From the NCBI GenBank assembly GCA_039704465.1, contig JASFAU010000008.1, positions 496,001-560,000 of the forward strand: 64,000 nt of DNA, written 5' to 3'. Under the pieces are notes generated by a model. The model did no database searches, had not been told where the DNA came from, and was given only the letters and a program-made list of their open reading frames with translations. Both the position numbers and the translations under genes were made by a program. The stretch comes from Plasmodiophora brassicae. Taxonomy: Eukaryota; Endomyxa; Phytomyxea; Plasmodiophorida; Plasmodiophoridae. Of this stretch, positions 42,601-55,100 are shown one piece after another (the first letter of the stretch is position 1; each line of letters starts with the position of its first letter).

Positions 42601-44600
42601 CTGCCAGACTGATTCTCACAATCTCCTCGGAATCCTGCGGAAGCATAGACAATGACGGAAATATATATCTGACCATAACAGTTAGGTCAAGCGTACAGCA
42701 ATATCGTGCGAAACTGACTCAATGAAAATCTGCTTCTCGGATGGGCCCACCACAGTTATGAAGCCAAGGACCTTCGTCAGAATACGGACAGCCTCAGAAC
42801 GTAGGAGCGCGCTACACTGCATCAGAACGGAAGATGGAGCATTGCCTGAAGACAGCTGACCTCGGATCCACAGACATCGACATAACGAAAGGCACGATGC
42901 GTGACAATCGCGCTGCGTCCGACACGCCATACGAGAGCGATTCCAACATGTCAAGAGCCATCAGCTTGCAAGCAGGTGTGTTGACGTTTCGCATGCAAGC
43001 ACAAACTACATATGTAGACATTTAGATGAAACTGAGAATACGGTTCAAGAGTACGTTTACCGAACGACACCAACGGAAGAAGAGCATCAGCAGTACCAGA
43101 GCCGCCTGAGGACGTGCTCTCTACAGTATCCAAGGATACATTTGATGTGTCTTCCGCTGGCCCCTCCCCGGTCTTACGAGGGATGACATCAGGAGATTCC
43201 TCAGCAAGGCGCTTTCTCAGCGAAGTAATCTGGTCAAGGAGGATGGACAGGTCCGTTGTTGTAGGTACGGGACGGACGTCGAGCGGCTTTACAGCTACCG
43301 AAGTCAAGTGTCAGATTTAGGACTCTGTTTTGAGTTATAGGACGTACGTGAAGGAGGGTGCGGGTTTTCATGAGAGACAACTTTGGAGAGGGAGCAAGCT
43401 CGGCGGTTGGGAGTTATCGATTCGACCAGCGACGAAAAACGCGAATGGAGGTGAAGCAGTTTCTTGTCAGGCAACGCAAGATCCTCGTGCATGGTCTCCT
43501 CCATAAACGAATATAGCCGATCAAAGCAAGTGGGAAACATTAGGTCCTTGAACATCGTCAAGCACTCCGCTGCGGATGGTCGCGAATGTGGTGACAACTG
43601 GATGCACTTCTGGATGAGGTCCCGCACGTGCACATTGCTGATTTTCGCCAACGTTGCACTGGGGTCGAACCTGTCCTCCTTGTAGAGTAGCAAATGCGTC
43701 AGGTCGAATATCGCTTCACCTTCCAGAAAGATTTCGGCAATAACACACCCGCAAGAAAACATGTCCATCGAGGGTTGCAGAACATCAGTAGATTGCGTCC
43801 TCTGCCGCACCGATGGAGAGAAGAACCTTTCATCAACGCTTAGAGCAGTGTGCAGACAGACAGTGTCAGCTGGCGTACCGCTCAGGTGCAAGGTAACACC
43901 TTCGTCGTTGAGTCAGGCCGCGGCCAGCGTCGAAAAACGTGTAAAAGTCGTAAGGATTGTCATCCGGGATATAGATGGGCTTGTAGAACGACGACAAATC
44001 CGCCAACACGAGCCAGTTGAACGAATTCACGAGAATATTCTCGGTCTTCAGATCGGAATGGCATAGACCGGCGCCATGCAGTGTCGCAAGCGCTCTTAGG
44101 ATGCAGTACACCATCCAAGCCTTCGGTTACGATCAGGACGCGGAAGGCATTACCCCATCCAACAAAGACCGACCTTCTCAGTGTCGGTCAGGAACGGCCG
44201 CATGTGAAGCCGTTCGTAGAGGCTGCAGGCAATATACGGGCGTACAAGGAATGCTGCCCGAGGCGTGATGTGCCAGGAGACGAACGGGAGCAAGCACGGG
44301 GACGCAGCACATCGATCAGCAACGTTCTGCAGTTCAGCCAAGTACGGGCGCAGGGCGAACGTCGGATCCCGTCGAAGATATACCTTGACAACAACCGTTC
44401 CTTGCGCGTGCAGGCACTCCACCGTCTTCAGAATCTACACCGGGTCGCGCGTCAGACCACACAGCCGTGCTGGGAATGCGACCCCCGTGGACCTTGCCGC
44501 CGCCCAGGTTACGCCGAAAGCACAGCGTCGACACGAGCTCGAGCAGCAGCGACGGTAGGTCCTGCAGCGACCCGCCGCTGACGCCCAGCTGATTCCCCAT
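39618..44600 (-). CDS. VPS15: VPS15/PIK3R4-like PI3-kinase regulatory pseudokinase (kinase-HEAT-WD40)
   Basis: Multi-exon gene, roughly 1,400 residues. It starts MGNQLG, an N-myristoylation-type start, at 44598-44600. After an intron (GTCCAC...GTGTAG) comes the kinase-like domain: TVVVKVYLRRDP (Lys), CHSDLKTENILVNSFNW, LADLSSFYKPIYIPDDNPYD, FYTFFDAGRG, CYLAPER. HEAT repeats follow at about 42950-41500 (DIAKLCVFFGAERCNSWLLP, NDRDWQLRAAFFHSVVGIA). WD40 blades lie at about 41000-39618 (ISQISVSRDNQLMVAGSVDG, VRVWDCSRLEKS, ITSSWSRQIMFWDLAEPRAS). This order is diagnostic of VPS15, which binds VPS34 to make PI3P on endosomes/autophagosomes. HSD replaces the HGD usual for the family. The last intron donor (near 39930) has alternatives. 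Confidence 0.9.
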
Positions 44601-45101
44601 CGTGACACGCGGCTCACGCCATTGAACTCCGTGCAACACTCCGTTCTGCACCCAGCACGCACTGCAACGCACCGCACCCCCGGGCCCCGGCCCCGGATCG
44701 TCTGCACGCCACCTACCTGCCGGAACGCCGGCCAGTCCAAAACGGCGCTGGCTAACGACCCACCGTTATGCGATTCCGAAGACGTTCTTGGTTGAACGGT
44801 ACACACCCTGACAGCCGAATCCAGCAGTGGACGCAATACGCGAACGAGACTATGGGGCGCGCAATGACGACTTGTAAATCGACGACGGGTCGGGGGTGGG
44901 TGCCCCAGTCATCGCGCGGGCACGGCACAGTCCGGACCCCTCTGGGTGGTGGGGGGGGCGGAAAAGGCGCGTGCGGCGGAGTGCTGAACGGTCACGTCAC
45001 GTCACGTCCTCCTGTTTCGCAGTCTGCCATTGCCGGGCGAAGCTACACCAAACGGTGACCCTGCGGCCCGTGACGCTGCACAGGCGTCTGTGCAACGGCG
45101 G
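44601..45101. promoter_or_regulatory. divergent spacer between VPS15 and the ClC gene
   Basis: A 501-bp head-to-head gap; promoters presumed. It contains a G-rich tract (gggtggtggggggggcgg, about 44943-44960). No gene supported. Confidence 0.4.
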
Positions 45102-48100
45102 ATGGTGCGTACGAAGAATGTGGACGTGCACCAGCGGGAGGCACTGTCGGCCCCGTTGCTGGCGAACGCGAATCGGGTGAGGGCGGCGGCCCCGGTCGTC
45201 CAGGGCATCGTGCGGCATATACGCGGGTCGGCAACGGCCACACCCACCAGCCCTTGCCATTTCGATAGCTTCGGTACGTTGGCCGTTCGCCGTTTGCGGG
45301 AATCATGTGCCGACGCGCGTGTTAGATTTCGAGGTCCCGAACTCCCTTGTGCGCCAGACGTATATCAGGACCCGTTCGTCGTCCGATAGGCGGAACGAGA
45401 TCCTGTGGCGTTGGATTATTACGCTCGCTATAGCGGCCTCGATGGCCGTGATTGCATTCGCGGTCGGCTCGTCGATTAAGGCCATTGAATCTGCGAAGTA
45501 CCGTGCTGTAATGGTGTGCCCCTCCGCCGCCGTGGCTGACGAAACCGCTTTCTGAACCTCTGCCTGTTTACAGAACCTTCTGGCTGCACGCAAGGCTCCT
45601 GTCGCTGCTCTTTTGACATACGTGTCTATCACCATCGGCCTGGCATCGGTGGCGGCGCTCGTCGTGGCACTGTACGAGCCAATCGCGGGGGGCTCGGGCA
45701 TTCCTGTAATTGCTTCGCCCAGCATTACGGTCGTTGATAGAAACTAAATAGGACCACATCCAGGAGATCAAATGCATCCTGAATGGGCTCAAAATCCCTC
45801 GAGCAGTGCGGTTCCGGACGCTCTTTGCCAAAGCAATCGGTACCGGTGATGATCCACCGTGTCAACGCCCTGTTCGTCATAGCGATTCGCAGGAATAACT
45901 GGTGCTGTATCTGCTGGGCTTCCCATTGGCCGAGAAGGCCCGATGATTCATATCGGGGCTGTCTGTGGTGCTGGTGTTTCACAGGTGTCACTCAGCCCGG
46001 TATCGCCACACAGCGCTGCGCTTACTTCAATGCAGGGGAAATCCACGACGATGGGTGTGGATACGAAGCTTGGGCTGTTCCGTCCGTTCCGGAATGATCG
46101 GTAAGCATTCTGCCCGCATTACATATCGCATCGCACAGTAATAATTACATTGGTGTCCGAAGGGAAAAGCGAGATTTCATTGCTTGTGGGGCGGCTGCAG
46201 GTGTCGCGTGTGCTTTTGGAGCTCCCGTTGGTGGGGTTCTATTCGCAATTGGTATGGCTGTGCTGTATCATTATGACCAGGGCCCTTGACGTTACGTGTA
46301 AAACAGAGGAAGGCGCTTCGTTCTGGAACCCGTCGTTAACTTTGCGCGCCTTCGTTACTGCAATGACGTCAGCGTTCCTACTCAATCTCATGACGATGAC
46401 CGCCGGTGGTGGCCCTGGTGCAGCATCAACCTTCGCATTTGGATTGTTCTCCGATTTTGGACAGAACGAATCCACCTATACGGTTGCTGAAATACCGTTC
46501 TTCATGCTCATCGGTAACGTCGTATCGTACTTGAACCGTATGCCAACTACATTGACACTCGGACAGGCGTTTGTGGCGGGCTCCTGGGAGCTCTGTTCAA
46601 TGATTGCAATCGAAAGCTGACAATCTGGAGGAAGGACCGCGTTAATTCGGTGGTGACTAAGTTTGCGGAGGTGCTCATCCTTGCTGCCCTCATGGGTCTG
46701 CTTTCGATTGGCATGCCGCTCCTGTTTGCAAACTGTGTCAAAGATGAAACGATGATGCAAAAGCATTCCATTCGTTCTCATATTTGGGGGCAGCATCGCC
46801 TGTTAAATGCTCGTAGGCAATTTACATGTCCCGAGGTACGAACGTTTAAGACATGGGTCATGTCTCATGTCTCACAGAGGTTTAGGGGTACTACAGCCAG
46901 ACTGCGACATTGTTCTTCAACCCAGCTGAATCGGCCATCATTAACCTGTTTCATGCGAATGAAACCTTTGGTTCGTTATCAGCAGAGTATCGGATCAAGT
47001 ACACTGATGTTTCCGGCCAGATGTTGGTGCAACGGCGTTCTTCGTCGTCGTGTATTATATGATGTGCTGCGTTTCGTATGGCATGTCAATACCTTCCGGG
47101 TTGTTTGTACCGAACCTCTTGGTCGGTGCGGGTTTCGGCAGGCTTGTACGTGTTCTGCTCAGCAAGTTTCTGCTTTGAAGATCTGACACGTACCGACAGG
47201 TCGGAGAATTTCTCCCATGGGTTCTACCGTTTGACGTTGTCAATCCTGGAACATACGCCCTGATCGGGGCTGCTTCCGTGCTCGGTATTGCCGTGGCCTT
47301 TGGCTACCTACTTATGTAGATCTGCTCCTGATACAATCCCATAGGCGGAATGGCACGGATGACTATATCGCTGACCGTCATTCTGATAGAAGCTACTGGC
47401 GACATCCAGTATGGTTTACCCTTAATGCTCGTATTGATGATCGCCAAAGGAGTTGGTGACTTCTTCAATGAGGGGCTGTATGACATCCACATCCATCTCA
47501 AGCGATTCCTATTTCTGAACTGGTCGCCTCCACCAATTGCTGAGTATCTACTTGCCACTGTCGGTACGATACCGTGTCCAAGGTGCTGGCAACTGACACC
47601 ACGCTGCAGGATATTATGGAACACAACGTGATCTTTGTTCGCGAAGTGCAACAAGTTCGCGAGATTCTTCGCGTTGTGAAGGAGACACCGCACAATGCTT
47701 ATCCTGTCGTCTCCGCTTCGCGTCGCAATCCAAAGACGTTTGTTGCTGCCTCTGGGGATGTCTTCCCAATCTGAGCACTTACCTCTGTTTCGCTAGGCGT
47801 GACCATCGTGGGTCCATCCTGCGTCGACATCTCATTCAAGTCCTTCTTCACAGTAATCATGATCAACGAAGTGACGAAATTGACGTAACTGACATCCCTA
47901 CCACCAGAGGACTTCTATTCCATGAGGCCGACACCTCACGAATCTAGCCCGCGTTTAACTTATATGGATCTCGAGGGATGCTATCCAAGGTCTGCTACTT
48001 ATCGTCGTCTCCGGAAAACTCTGATTCCCTGTCCAGGTTTCCAGACGTCTCTTCAGTGTCCCTCGACGATTCGGATCTTGACTTATGGGTGGATCTGACT

Positions 48101-48611
48101 GTATGTAAACGCTTTTCGTCCGAGCACCGTTGAACGTCAACTGACGTTCTTCCCACAGCCGTACATGAATCCATCGCCGTATGTTATCCAGGAGCACTCA
48201 CCGGCAACCCATGCCTTCGATCTGTTCCGGACCATGGGTCTTCGGCACCTTTGGTGAGATTTGCTACCGACCAATACGGGCTGTCATACTCATTGTATGG
48301 TCGTGTAGTGTTGTCAACAACAAGAACCAGGTTCACGCGAACACTGGTACACAGTAGACTAAACGCGGGTCTAATCGTGTGTGTGGTTGCAGATTACCGG
48401 TATGATAACGCGCAAGAACCTGGGCGATTGCCGCCTGCGGAGGCAGATGGACTCCCTTCTTGGCGTCCAGGCCACACAAACGTCGGACGGCAAGACGCCG
48501 AGCATCACCTGCACCCGACGCAGTCTGCCAGAGAACCAGCCGCCCGTGCAATCCCCGTACGCCTTCGTGAGGAATTTGGACCAGCAGTTTGCCCCGCATC
48601 CCATCGACTAA
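45102..48611 (+). CDS. ClC-family chloride channel or Cl-/H+ exchanger with CBS domains
   Basis: Many short exons. The tentative start is the ATG at 45102; the first exon junction is unresolved. Recognisable blocks: [18 protein letters not shown]; a first TM ([20 protein letters not shown]); the selectivity motif [25 protein letters not shown] (gating Glu in GREGP); [77 protein letters not shown]1 ([25 protein letters not shown]); and CBS2 ([25 protein letters not shown] ... [18 protein letters not shown]). The end is at TAA 48609-48611. The family moves Cl- across plasma or endosomal/vacuolar membranes. The gating Glu and the following exons suggest the intracellular exchanger branch, but subfamily assignment is uncertain. 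Confidence 0.88.
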
Positions 48612-48778
48612 ACCGTATCCAATCCGCTGTCTTAACCGATGGGCGAAGATGCCCGTGTAATTCTGCCAGTACGGCGTGACCCCCTCTAGGGTGGGTCACC
48701 GGCTGTCAGAGGAGGTGGCTGCTGGGCCACTGCTCCCGACTGTCGGGGGATCACGTTGCCAGCACCCGGTCGGGGGGG

Positions 48779-51700
48779 ATGGCGACCAAGTTCTTCACTC
48801 GGGTCCGCAAGACGCCCGTCCGATACAAATTCGAGATCTCGCTGATCGAGGTCCGACTCAGCAAACCCGTCGACCTGCCCATCACGGTTCACTGATGCGG
48901 CTTCGCGTCTCTCCCCGCATCGCGCCTGACCTGTCTCTGCTTCAGATTACGTGGACGCGCGGCCGTAAACAGGTTCGAACGGGAGAGATTACCGGCCAGC
49001 AAGGCCGGTACAGGTGGACGTCACCGTTGAAGCTGGCATGTAATATCTACAAGGACGCCAGCCGGCCATCATCGCCATTCCAGACGAAACCATCGACGAT
49101 CGCGCTGCAGATCAAACGGAGATCCGGCGACGTGAAACCGTTCGCTCAGGTTCGCGTTGACCTGGCTCAGTTCTGCCCAGCAACCGACAACTCGCTAGCG
49201 GATTCGCTTGCCGTTCGCGAGTTCCCATTGGATCAATGCCCCGATCCCGATGCAACCGTACCGCACATGCCCCGTCCGTCTCGCAATGCTGGAGCTTATG
49301 GTCGAACGTCAGATCACGATCCGGATCACGTCGACCTGTTTGAACGGGGCAGACGACTGCCAGTCGGCGAGCGACGAGCCCAGCGAGAGTATCGCCCCGC
49401 GCAGGACAGGCAGGACCGGGTCGGCATCGTCCTCGGAATCCGCTGAGGAATCGTCCACATTGCAACTGGATCGGCCGCCGACGACGACCACGACAGGGGG
49501 TGTTCGTGTCCAGGCCAAACCCGCCGACGAAGACGAACTTCGTGCCACTATCGCTGACCTGGTCGGAACCGCGCCCCGCAAAGGGTACCCCGGGTTTAAC
49601 GACGTTGCACAGGAAGCGAGGTTGGAGGCGGAACGGGGGCGGTTGAGGTCGACGGTTGACCAGGTGGACGACCTGTCGGCGCGCCTGTTCCAGCAGGAAG
49701 AATCAGAACGTCGAGCAACGCGAGTGGCGGACGTGGAGAAGGCGGCGTTGTTGCAACGGGTGCAAGATTCGGCCCAGCAGGAGATTCGCCAGTACCGCTT
49801 GCGGATCGTCGATCTCGAGGCACAACTGAACGTATCACAACGTTCGCTGCAGGACGCGCTCAAACGCATGGACGTAAGTGACGCCAAAGTGGACGATGCG
49901 GTGGTCGACAAAGCCGGGGACCTGGACGTCCTCGAGAAGGTCGTCCTGGCCATGAAGGCGTCGATGAACGATGCTATCGAGCGGCAGAACCGCCAGGATC
50001 AGGTCATCGCCGACCTGCAACGCGACCTGGAACGAGAGCGCGACAAGGCGTCGGAGGCGATCAAGACGCAGCAGAAGATGCTGGCGGAAGGCGCGTCCGA
50101 ATCGCGATTCGGCAAGCTGCGCCCTGTGAAATCCATCGGGAGCACATCGCCAGCGGCGGGTGCCGCGTCCAGCGAGATGGAGAAGGACCTGAAGCAAGCC
50201 GAGGAGAAGGTCGCCAGCCTGAGGAAAGAACTTGCGCAGGCACACGAGCAGGTCGCGACCGCCACGAAATCCGCCAAGATCGCGGAAAGCGGCAAGATGA
50301 TGGCGTCGAAGCAGTTGGAGCTCGAACGCAAGTGGCGGGAGACGCTCCAGCAGCAGATCGCGAACGGTGCGGCGGGCGGGTCGCAGCCGGCGTCAGCGCC
50401 CGACGAGAAGCTTCGCGCCCAGGTTGCTGACCTCGAGGCGCAGCGCGCCGTCGCGTCCCAGCAGGGCGACTTGCTGCGCTCACGCGTCGCTGAACTCGAG
50501 GCGCAACTCGCTGGCGAACGCGACAAACTCCAGAAGGCGTTGGACGAGGCGAGAACCGCCCAAGAAGCGGCGCGCGACGCCTCCCGAACCGCTGCTGAGC
50601 TACGGGGGCAGGTTGGGAACGCCGGCCAGACGCGACGATTGGAGGAGGAGATCGAAGAGCTCAAAGCGGTGCACGCCCGCGAGTTGCAGATGCTGGCGGC
50701 GGCGAGCTCGCCGCGTTCCCGCCGATCGACGTCGATGCTGGAAGTCGACAACGTGCGCATGGAGCTGGAGAAGGAGCTGACGTCTGTGAAAGCGGATCTG
50801 GACACGGCGACGGCGGCGCAGGCGCGTCTCACGGCCGAGCTGAAACAGGTCAGCGATGAGCGCGACCAACTGGCCAGCAAGGCCCGCGCGTCGGAAGGCT
50901 CGGGGACGATGGCCGCCCAGCAGCTCGTCATCGAACGCAAATGGCGCGAAGGACTGCAGCAGCAGCTGAACGACCTCGCCAAACGCGCGGACTCGTCGCC
51001 AGACAGCAGCAAGAAGGCGGACGAGTTGCAGCGACAGGTCCAAGAGGTGGGTGCCACGGAGAAACTGCACATTGCACGCCGTGACAGTGAACGTTCGGTG
51101 AAGCTTCAGGAGCAGTTGCGCAAGGAGGCTGGCGAGTTGGAAGGCGCACGTCGTGATGTGGAATTGGCCAGGCGTGACGTGGAGTCGGCCAGGCGTGAGG
51201 CGCAGGCGGCGACGCGAGAGACGCAGGCGGAACGAGCGGCGAAGGCGGCGGTGCAGGCCGAGATGAAGGCGTTGCAGGCGGCGCTGGATAGCAGCAGAGC
51301 GAGCGCGTCTGCGGCCGTGTCGCCGGAGGTGATCATGACGATGAAGAGGGAGAGGGACGACCTCGTGCAGCGGGTCCGCGATGCGGAATTCGACCGCGAC
51401 CGTCTGAACGGGGAGATCGACCGGCTTCGCGACCAGGTGGACGGCGTTGTCCGCGAGAAGAATGACCTTGGCAACATGAACGGACAGCTTCGCAAAGAGA
51501 ACACGAACATGTCCAAGCAGCTGAAGCAGGCTCTGGCGGTGGGCGAGGCGACCGTCAGGAACGCGGTCCAGGACTTGAAGGCGAGCCCGACGTCGCCCTC
51601 GCGGTTGGATGATGCGCAAGCGAGGCTATGGGAGCGTCGGGCGAAGGACGCTGAAGAAATGCTGGTCATGGCGCAGAAATCGTTCGCAGAGACGACGAAG

Positions 51701-52066
51701 ATCCTGGAGGAGCGGTCGGCCTTGCTGGATGCTGAGTTGAATGAGACGCGGGCGAGGTTGGTAGCGGCGACGCAGGAGCACGCTGAGAAGGACGAGGAGA
51801 TCGAGAAGCTGAAGAAGAAGCTACAGCTCGGGTTCAAGGAGCGCCTCGATATGAGCGAGTACCTGAACGAGCTCGAGATTGACCTCGCGAACAACAAGGC
51901 GCGGTTCGTCGACACGATCGACGAGCTCAGCAACCTGGAGAACGAGAACATGCGATTGAGAGAGAAGCTTGCCAGCGTGGGCGTTAGTGTGTCCCCACAG
52001 CGCAAACCGAACCCCAGGTTTCCTGGTGACAACGTACCCATCAAACAGGCGACACAGTTGCCTTGA
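48779..52066 (+). CDS. NT-C2 domain plus long coiled-coil protein
   Basis: Exon 1 starts at ATG 48779 (MATKFFTRVRKTPVRYKFEI) and joins via an intron (GTTCAC...CTTCAG, ~62 bp) to TWTRGRKQVRTGEI...IYKDASRPSSPFQTKPSTIA...VRVDLAQFC. This is an N-terminal C2 (NT-C2/EEIG-type) domain. A short probable intron near 49257-49294 (38 bp) links it to LMVERQITIRIT and a Ser/Thr linker. About 800 residues of Glu/Lys/Arg/Ala heptad repeat follow (49600-52000). NT-C2/coiled-coil proteins tether membranes or the cytoskeleton. The internal repeats are near-duplicated (IERKWREGLQQQL and LERKWRETLQQQI). Roughly 1,020 residues. The 38-bp intron is unusually short, so that junction is uncertain. Confidence 0.75.
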
Positions 52067-52170
52067 CCAATCAGTGTGTACGGGGCGGGGCGCCTTGCCG
52101 TCAAATACAAACGTAGATTTGCCAGAGAAATACCCTGCATCATATGATTGTGTATATATGCATAAGTTAC

Positions 52171-55100
52171 CTAGAATTCCAAAAGAGGGTCAACGTCGCC
52201 GTCGATGAAGTTCTCGATGGTGTACTGGGTTGTAGGGTTTGGCCGCTTCTCGGGCAGGCTTACCATGCAATGGTTCAGTAGCCGGTCATCACCCAGGTCT
52301 TCGTCGATACGCCTCGTGACCCGCTCATCGACTGGCCGAGCGCACAACCCCAGTTGCGACAGATGAGTACTTGCTGAGCTCGACGGTGCCCACGTTCCCA
52401 TCTGCGAACTAGACAGCGCAGTTGGAGTCGGTACGAGGGCTTCGGGTGAGTTCTGGGACGACGGGGCTTGACCCGATGCTGATTGATCTTGATGACCAAG
52501 TGCACGCTCAGGCCGAGTAACGACTGATATGGGATCACGACTAGTGATGTTGATGGTAGAAATGGCGGGGACGTCCGGAAACTGAATGAGCGTTGCTTTC
52601 TCGGCAGCGTGTTTTCCAGCAACAGCTTGCGCATACCGCAGAATGTTTGCCCATAGCGGATCCTGACCCAGAGCAGATCGCGATCCGACAATAATGAGAT
52701 GGTACTGCGGATACGGTCAGTGTAATCGTACGCATGGAATTTGCAATGACCTTACACGAGCTCGTGACAGTGCAACGTTGAGGCGATAAGGACAGTTCGT
52801 AAACCCGACACCTGAGCTGCGAACACACGAAAGGATTATAATGTCCTTCTCAGACCCTTGAAATGCATCGACAGTGGATATTTGAATATCCTGGTCGCCA
52901 AGGTCAATGGTTTCTTGAAGAACAGACCGCAGGCGAGCTTCCTGTGATTTGTACCTATAAACCCATTGGTAAATACGGACGGAGCAACCGTTTGTGATCG
53001 CGGCCATGCGTACAAGGCAATAATTCCAATCGAAGCACACTTGAGGCTGTTGACGGATGTTATGATGCGAACCAGCTTGCAGATGACCCCAATTTCATCT
53101 GAAAGGGGAACGACTGAATTGGATGGGCAGAAAGCATTACACCTGATTCTCGGACCTTGATTATACAGACTGCCACCGGCTGTTGATAGCTGCTGGCTCT
53201 TGCGCTGCGACATGTCGATGAAAGCCAGAGGAGGACATCCGACCAAAATCTCTTCGCGATCATGGAGCGACACACCGTCTACAACCGTATCTGCTTCAGC
53301 AAGCAACGGCATATGGATAGGTTACACAACAGACCCTTCAACTGATCTTTGTAGAACAGGCGACTGCACAGAAGACTGAGACTTGGGTGGCAACGATACT
53401 GCCACATGTTTACACGTTAGGTTACCGCTGATGTACGCCGCGGCTCTCGAACCTGACCTGGGTATCTAGCATAATTGTCGGCAGCCCAGCTCGATGGAGA
53501 CGGACGAACATTGTTTTCCTTAAATCATCTCCATCCGAAGAACCGCTGCGTTTGTCAGATAGTCGTTGAACACTTGGGGACCTCCCAAACGTACCAGACA
53601 AGGTTGGACGACATCAGTGTTGGAGGTAGCTGCACGGGGTCGCTTTGAGGGGCGTCAGATGACTATATTCTCATAAGCACCTTTCGGGCCGTACCCAACA
53701 AGGACCGCGCGAGCGGAATTGAATTTGGTCAACGGGAGTAAGCTCAGGCTCTACACACAGTCAGTCAGCCGAAGTTGCCTTCCAGATAAACCAGATGCGA
53801 CCTCAATCATTTGTGAGCACTCGTCAAGCACCACAAAAGTAAATTCGCTCTCAGAAAAGACGGTTAGTTCGGTCGCTGCACAGGTTGCTCCGACAACCCG
53901 TCGCGACTTCAATCTCTCGGCACGGGCCATCGTTTTCTGGAATGACAACTCCTCAATTGCCTTACGAATATGGCAGCGATCGGCAGGTGTTGTCTCTGGA
54001 TCAGAAAGCATTTCCCGGTACTGCTGAATGGCAATAGCATCACTTTCTTCTTGGCTGGACGCCTTTTCACTCCTGCAATACAAATTTTAAACTATCCCTA
54101 AATTGTGTGTAGGAATGGTGGTGCTTACCAATGCATGACGAACTGCAGTAACGGTTTCGCGACACGTTTTACGGAGCCAACGCGTGAAAAGTCTGTGAAC
54201 TGACGATCTTGCAAACTCAGCAAGATGCGGTCGACAGCAACATTGGTGAGAGACGCAATCAAAATGCGACTTGAGTTGTCGCCAAGAATATCGAACGCAC
54301 GACAGAGAAAAATGACAGTTGCGGCGAGAAGATGACTCTTGCCCTGGAAAGTGAGCGTTACTGCTCGTGTAGCATAGTCACTAACGCTGCAAATACATAC
54401 CGATCCAAATACGCCATGAACAAGGACGAACGGCGACTTGCAGTCTGGCTTAGCTTCTGGATGGAACCATTCTGCAACGGATCGTATGACCCTTTGCTGG
54501 CAGTCGTTCAATGTGAAGTCCTATCCATTTTGAATCAGATTTGCGATCCAGCATCCTCTACTTGGAAATACATGTATGATATCGTCGACGAGGGTTTCAA
54601 GTGAGCTGCAGCCTTCAACCGTTACTTGAATCCCATTGGACTCCGGAACCCGCTTTGACGTTAACATCCCTCGAAAGTTGCCAGCTCTCATAGGATCTAG
54701 TATAGATCGGAGAAGAGGAGGGCTTCGGCTTTCGCCGCTGCGTTCCAAGAACAGGAGGTGTTGTAACATTGACACCTCGGTATGAATATTTGGCGCGCGA
54801 ATGGCGAACAGGTGCTCGTGTTTCCCTGGTTCATCATGTTAGTCACGCTTACGTGCAGACGCAGCTCATTAGAAACCTTTCGCCTTCACTGGAGCAGGAA
54901 GAGTACTTCCAGGCAACAAAGCAATTTCGAGAAACCCTGTCTTCGCCGGGGCGTGATAACTGCCATTAAAAGTCAGCATCACGTAGAAAAAGAAATATTC
55001 CTGGATATACAGTGCCGATGCAATGATTGTCCAGCTGCGCAGGTCCGTCTCTTGCTGGAAAGACGGCGAATTCGACACAATCCAGCAATCGTGAAGAGCG

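Noticed and set aside
50600..52143. Antisense frames of ~340 codons opposite the coiled-coil gene
   Set aside because: Ser/Arg/Leu-rich complements of Glu/Lys/Arg-rich heptads, a known artefact of coiled-coil coding DNA.
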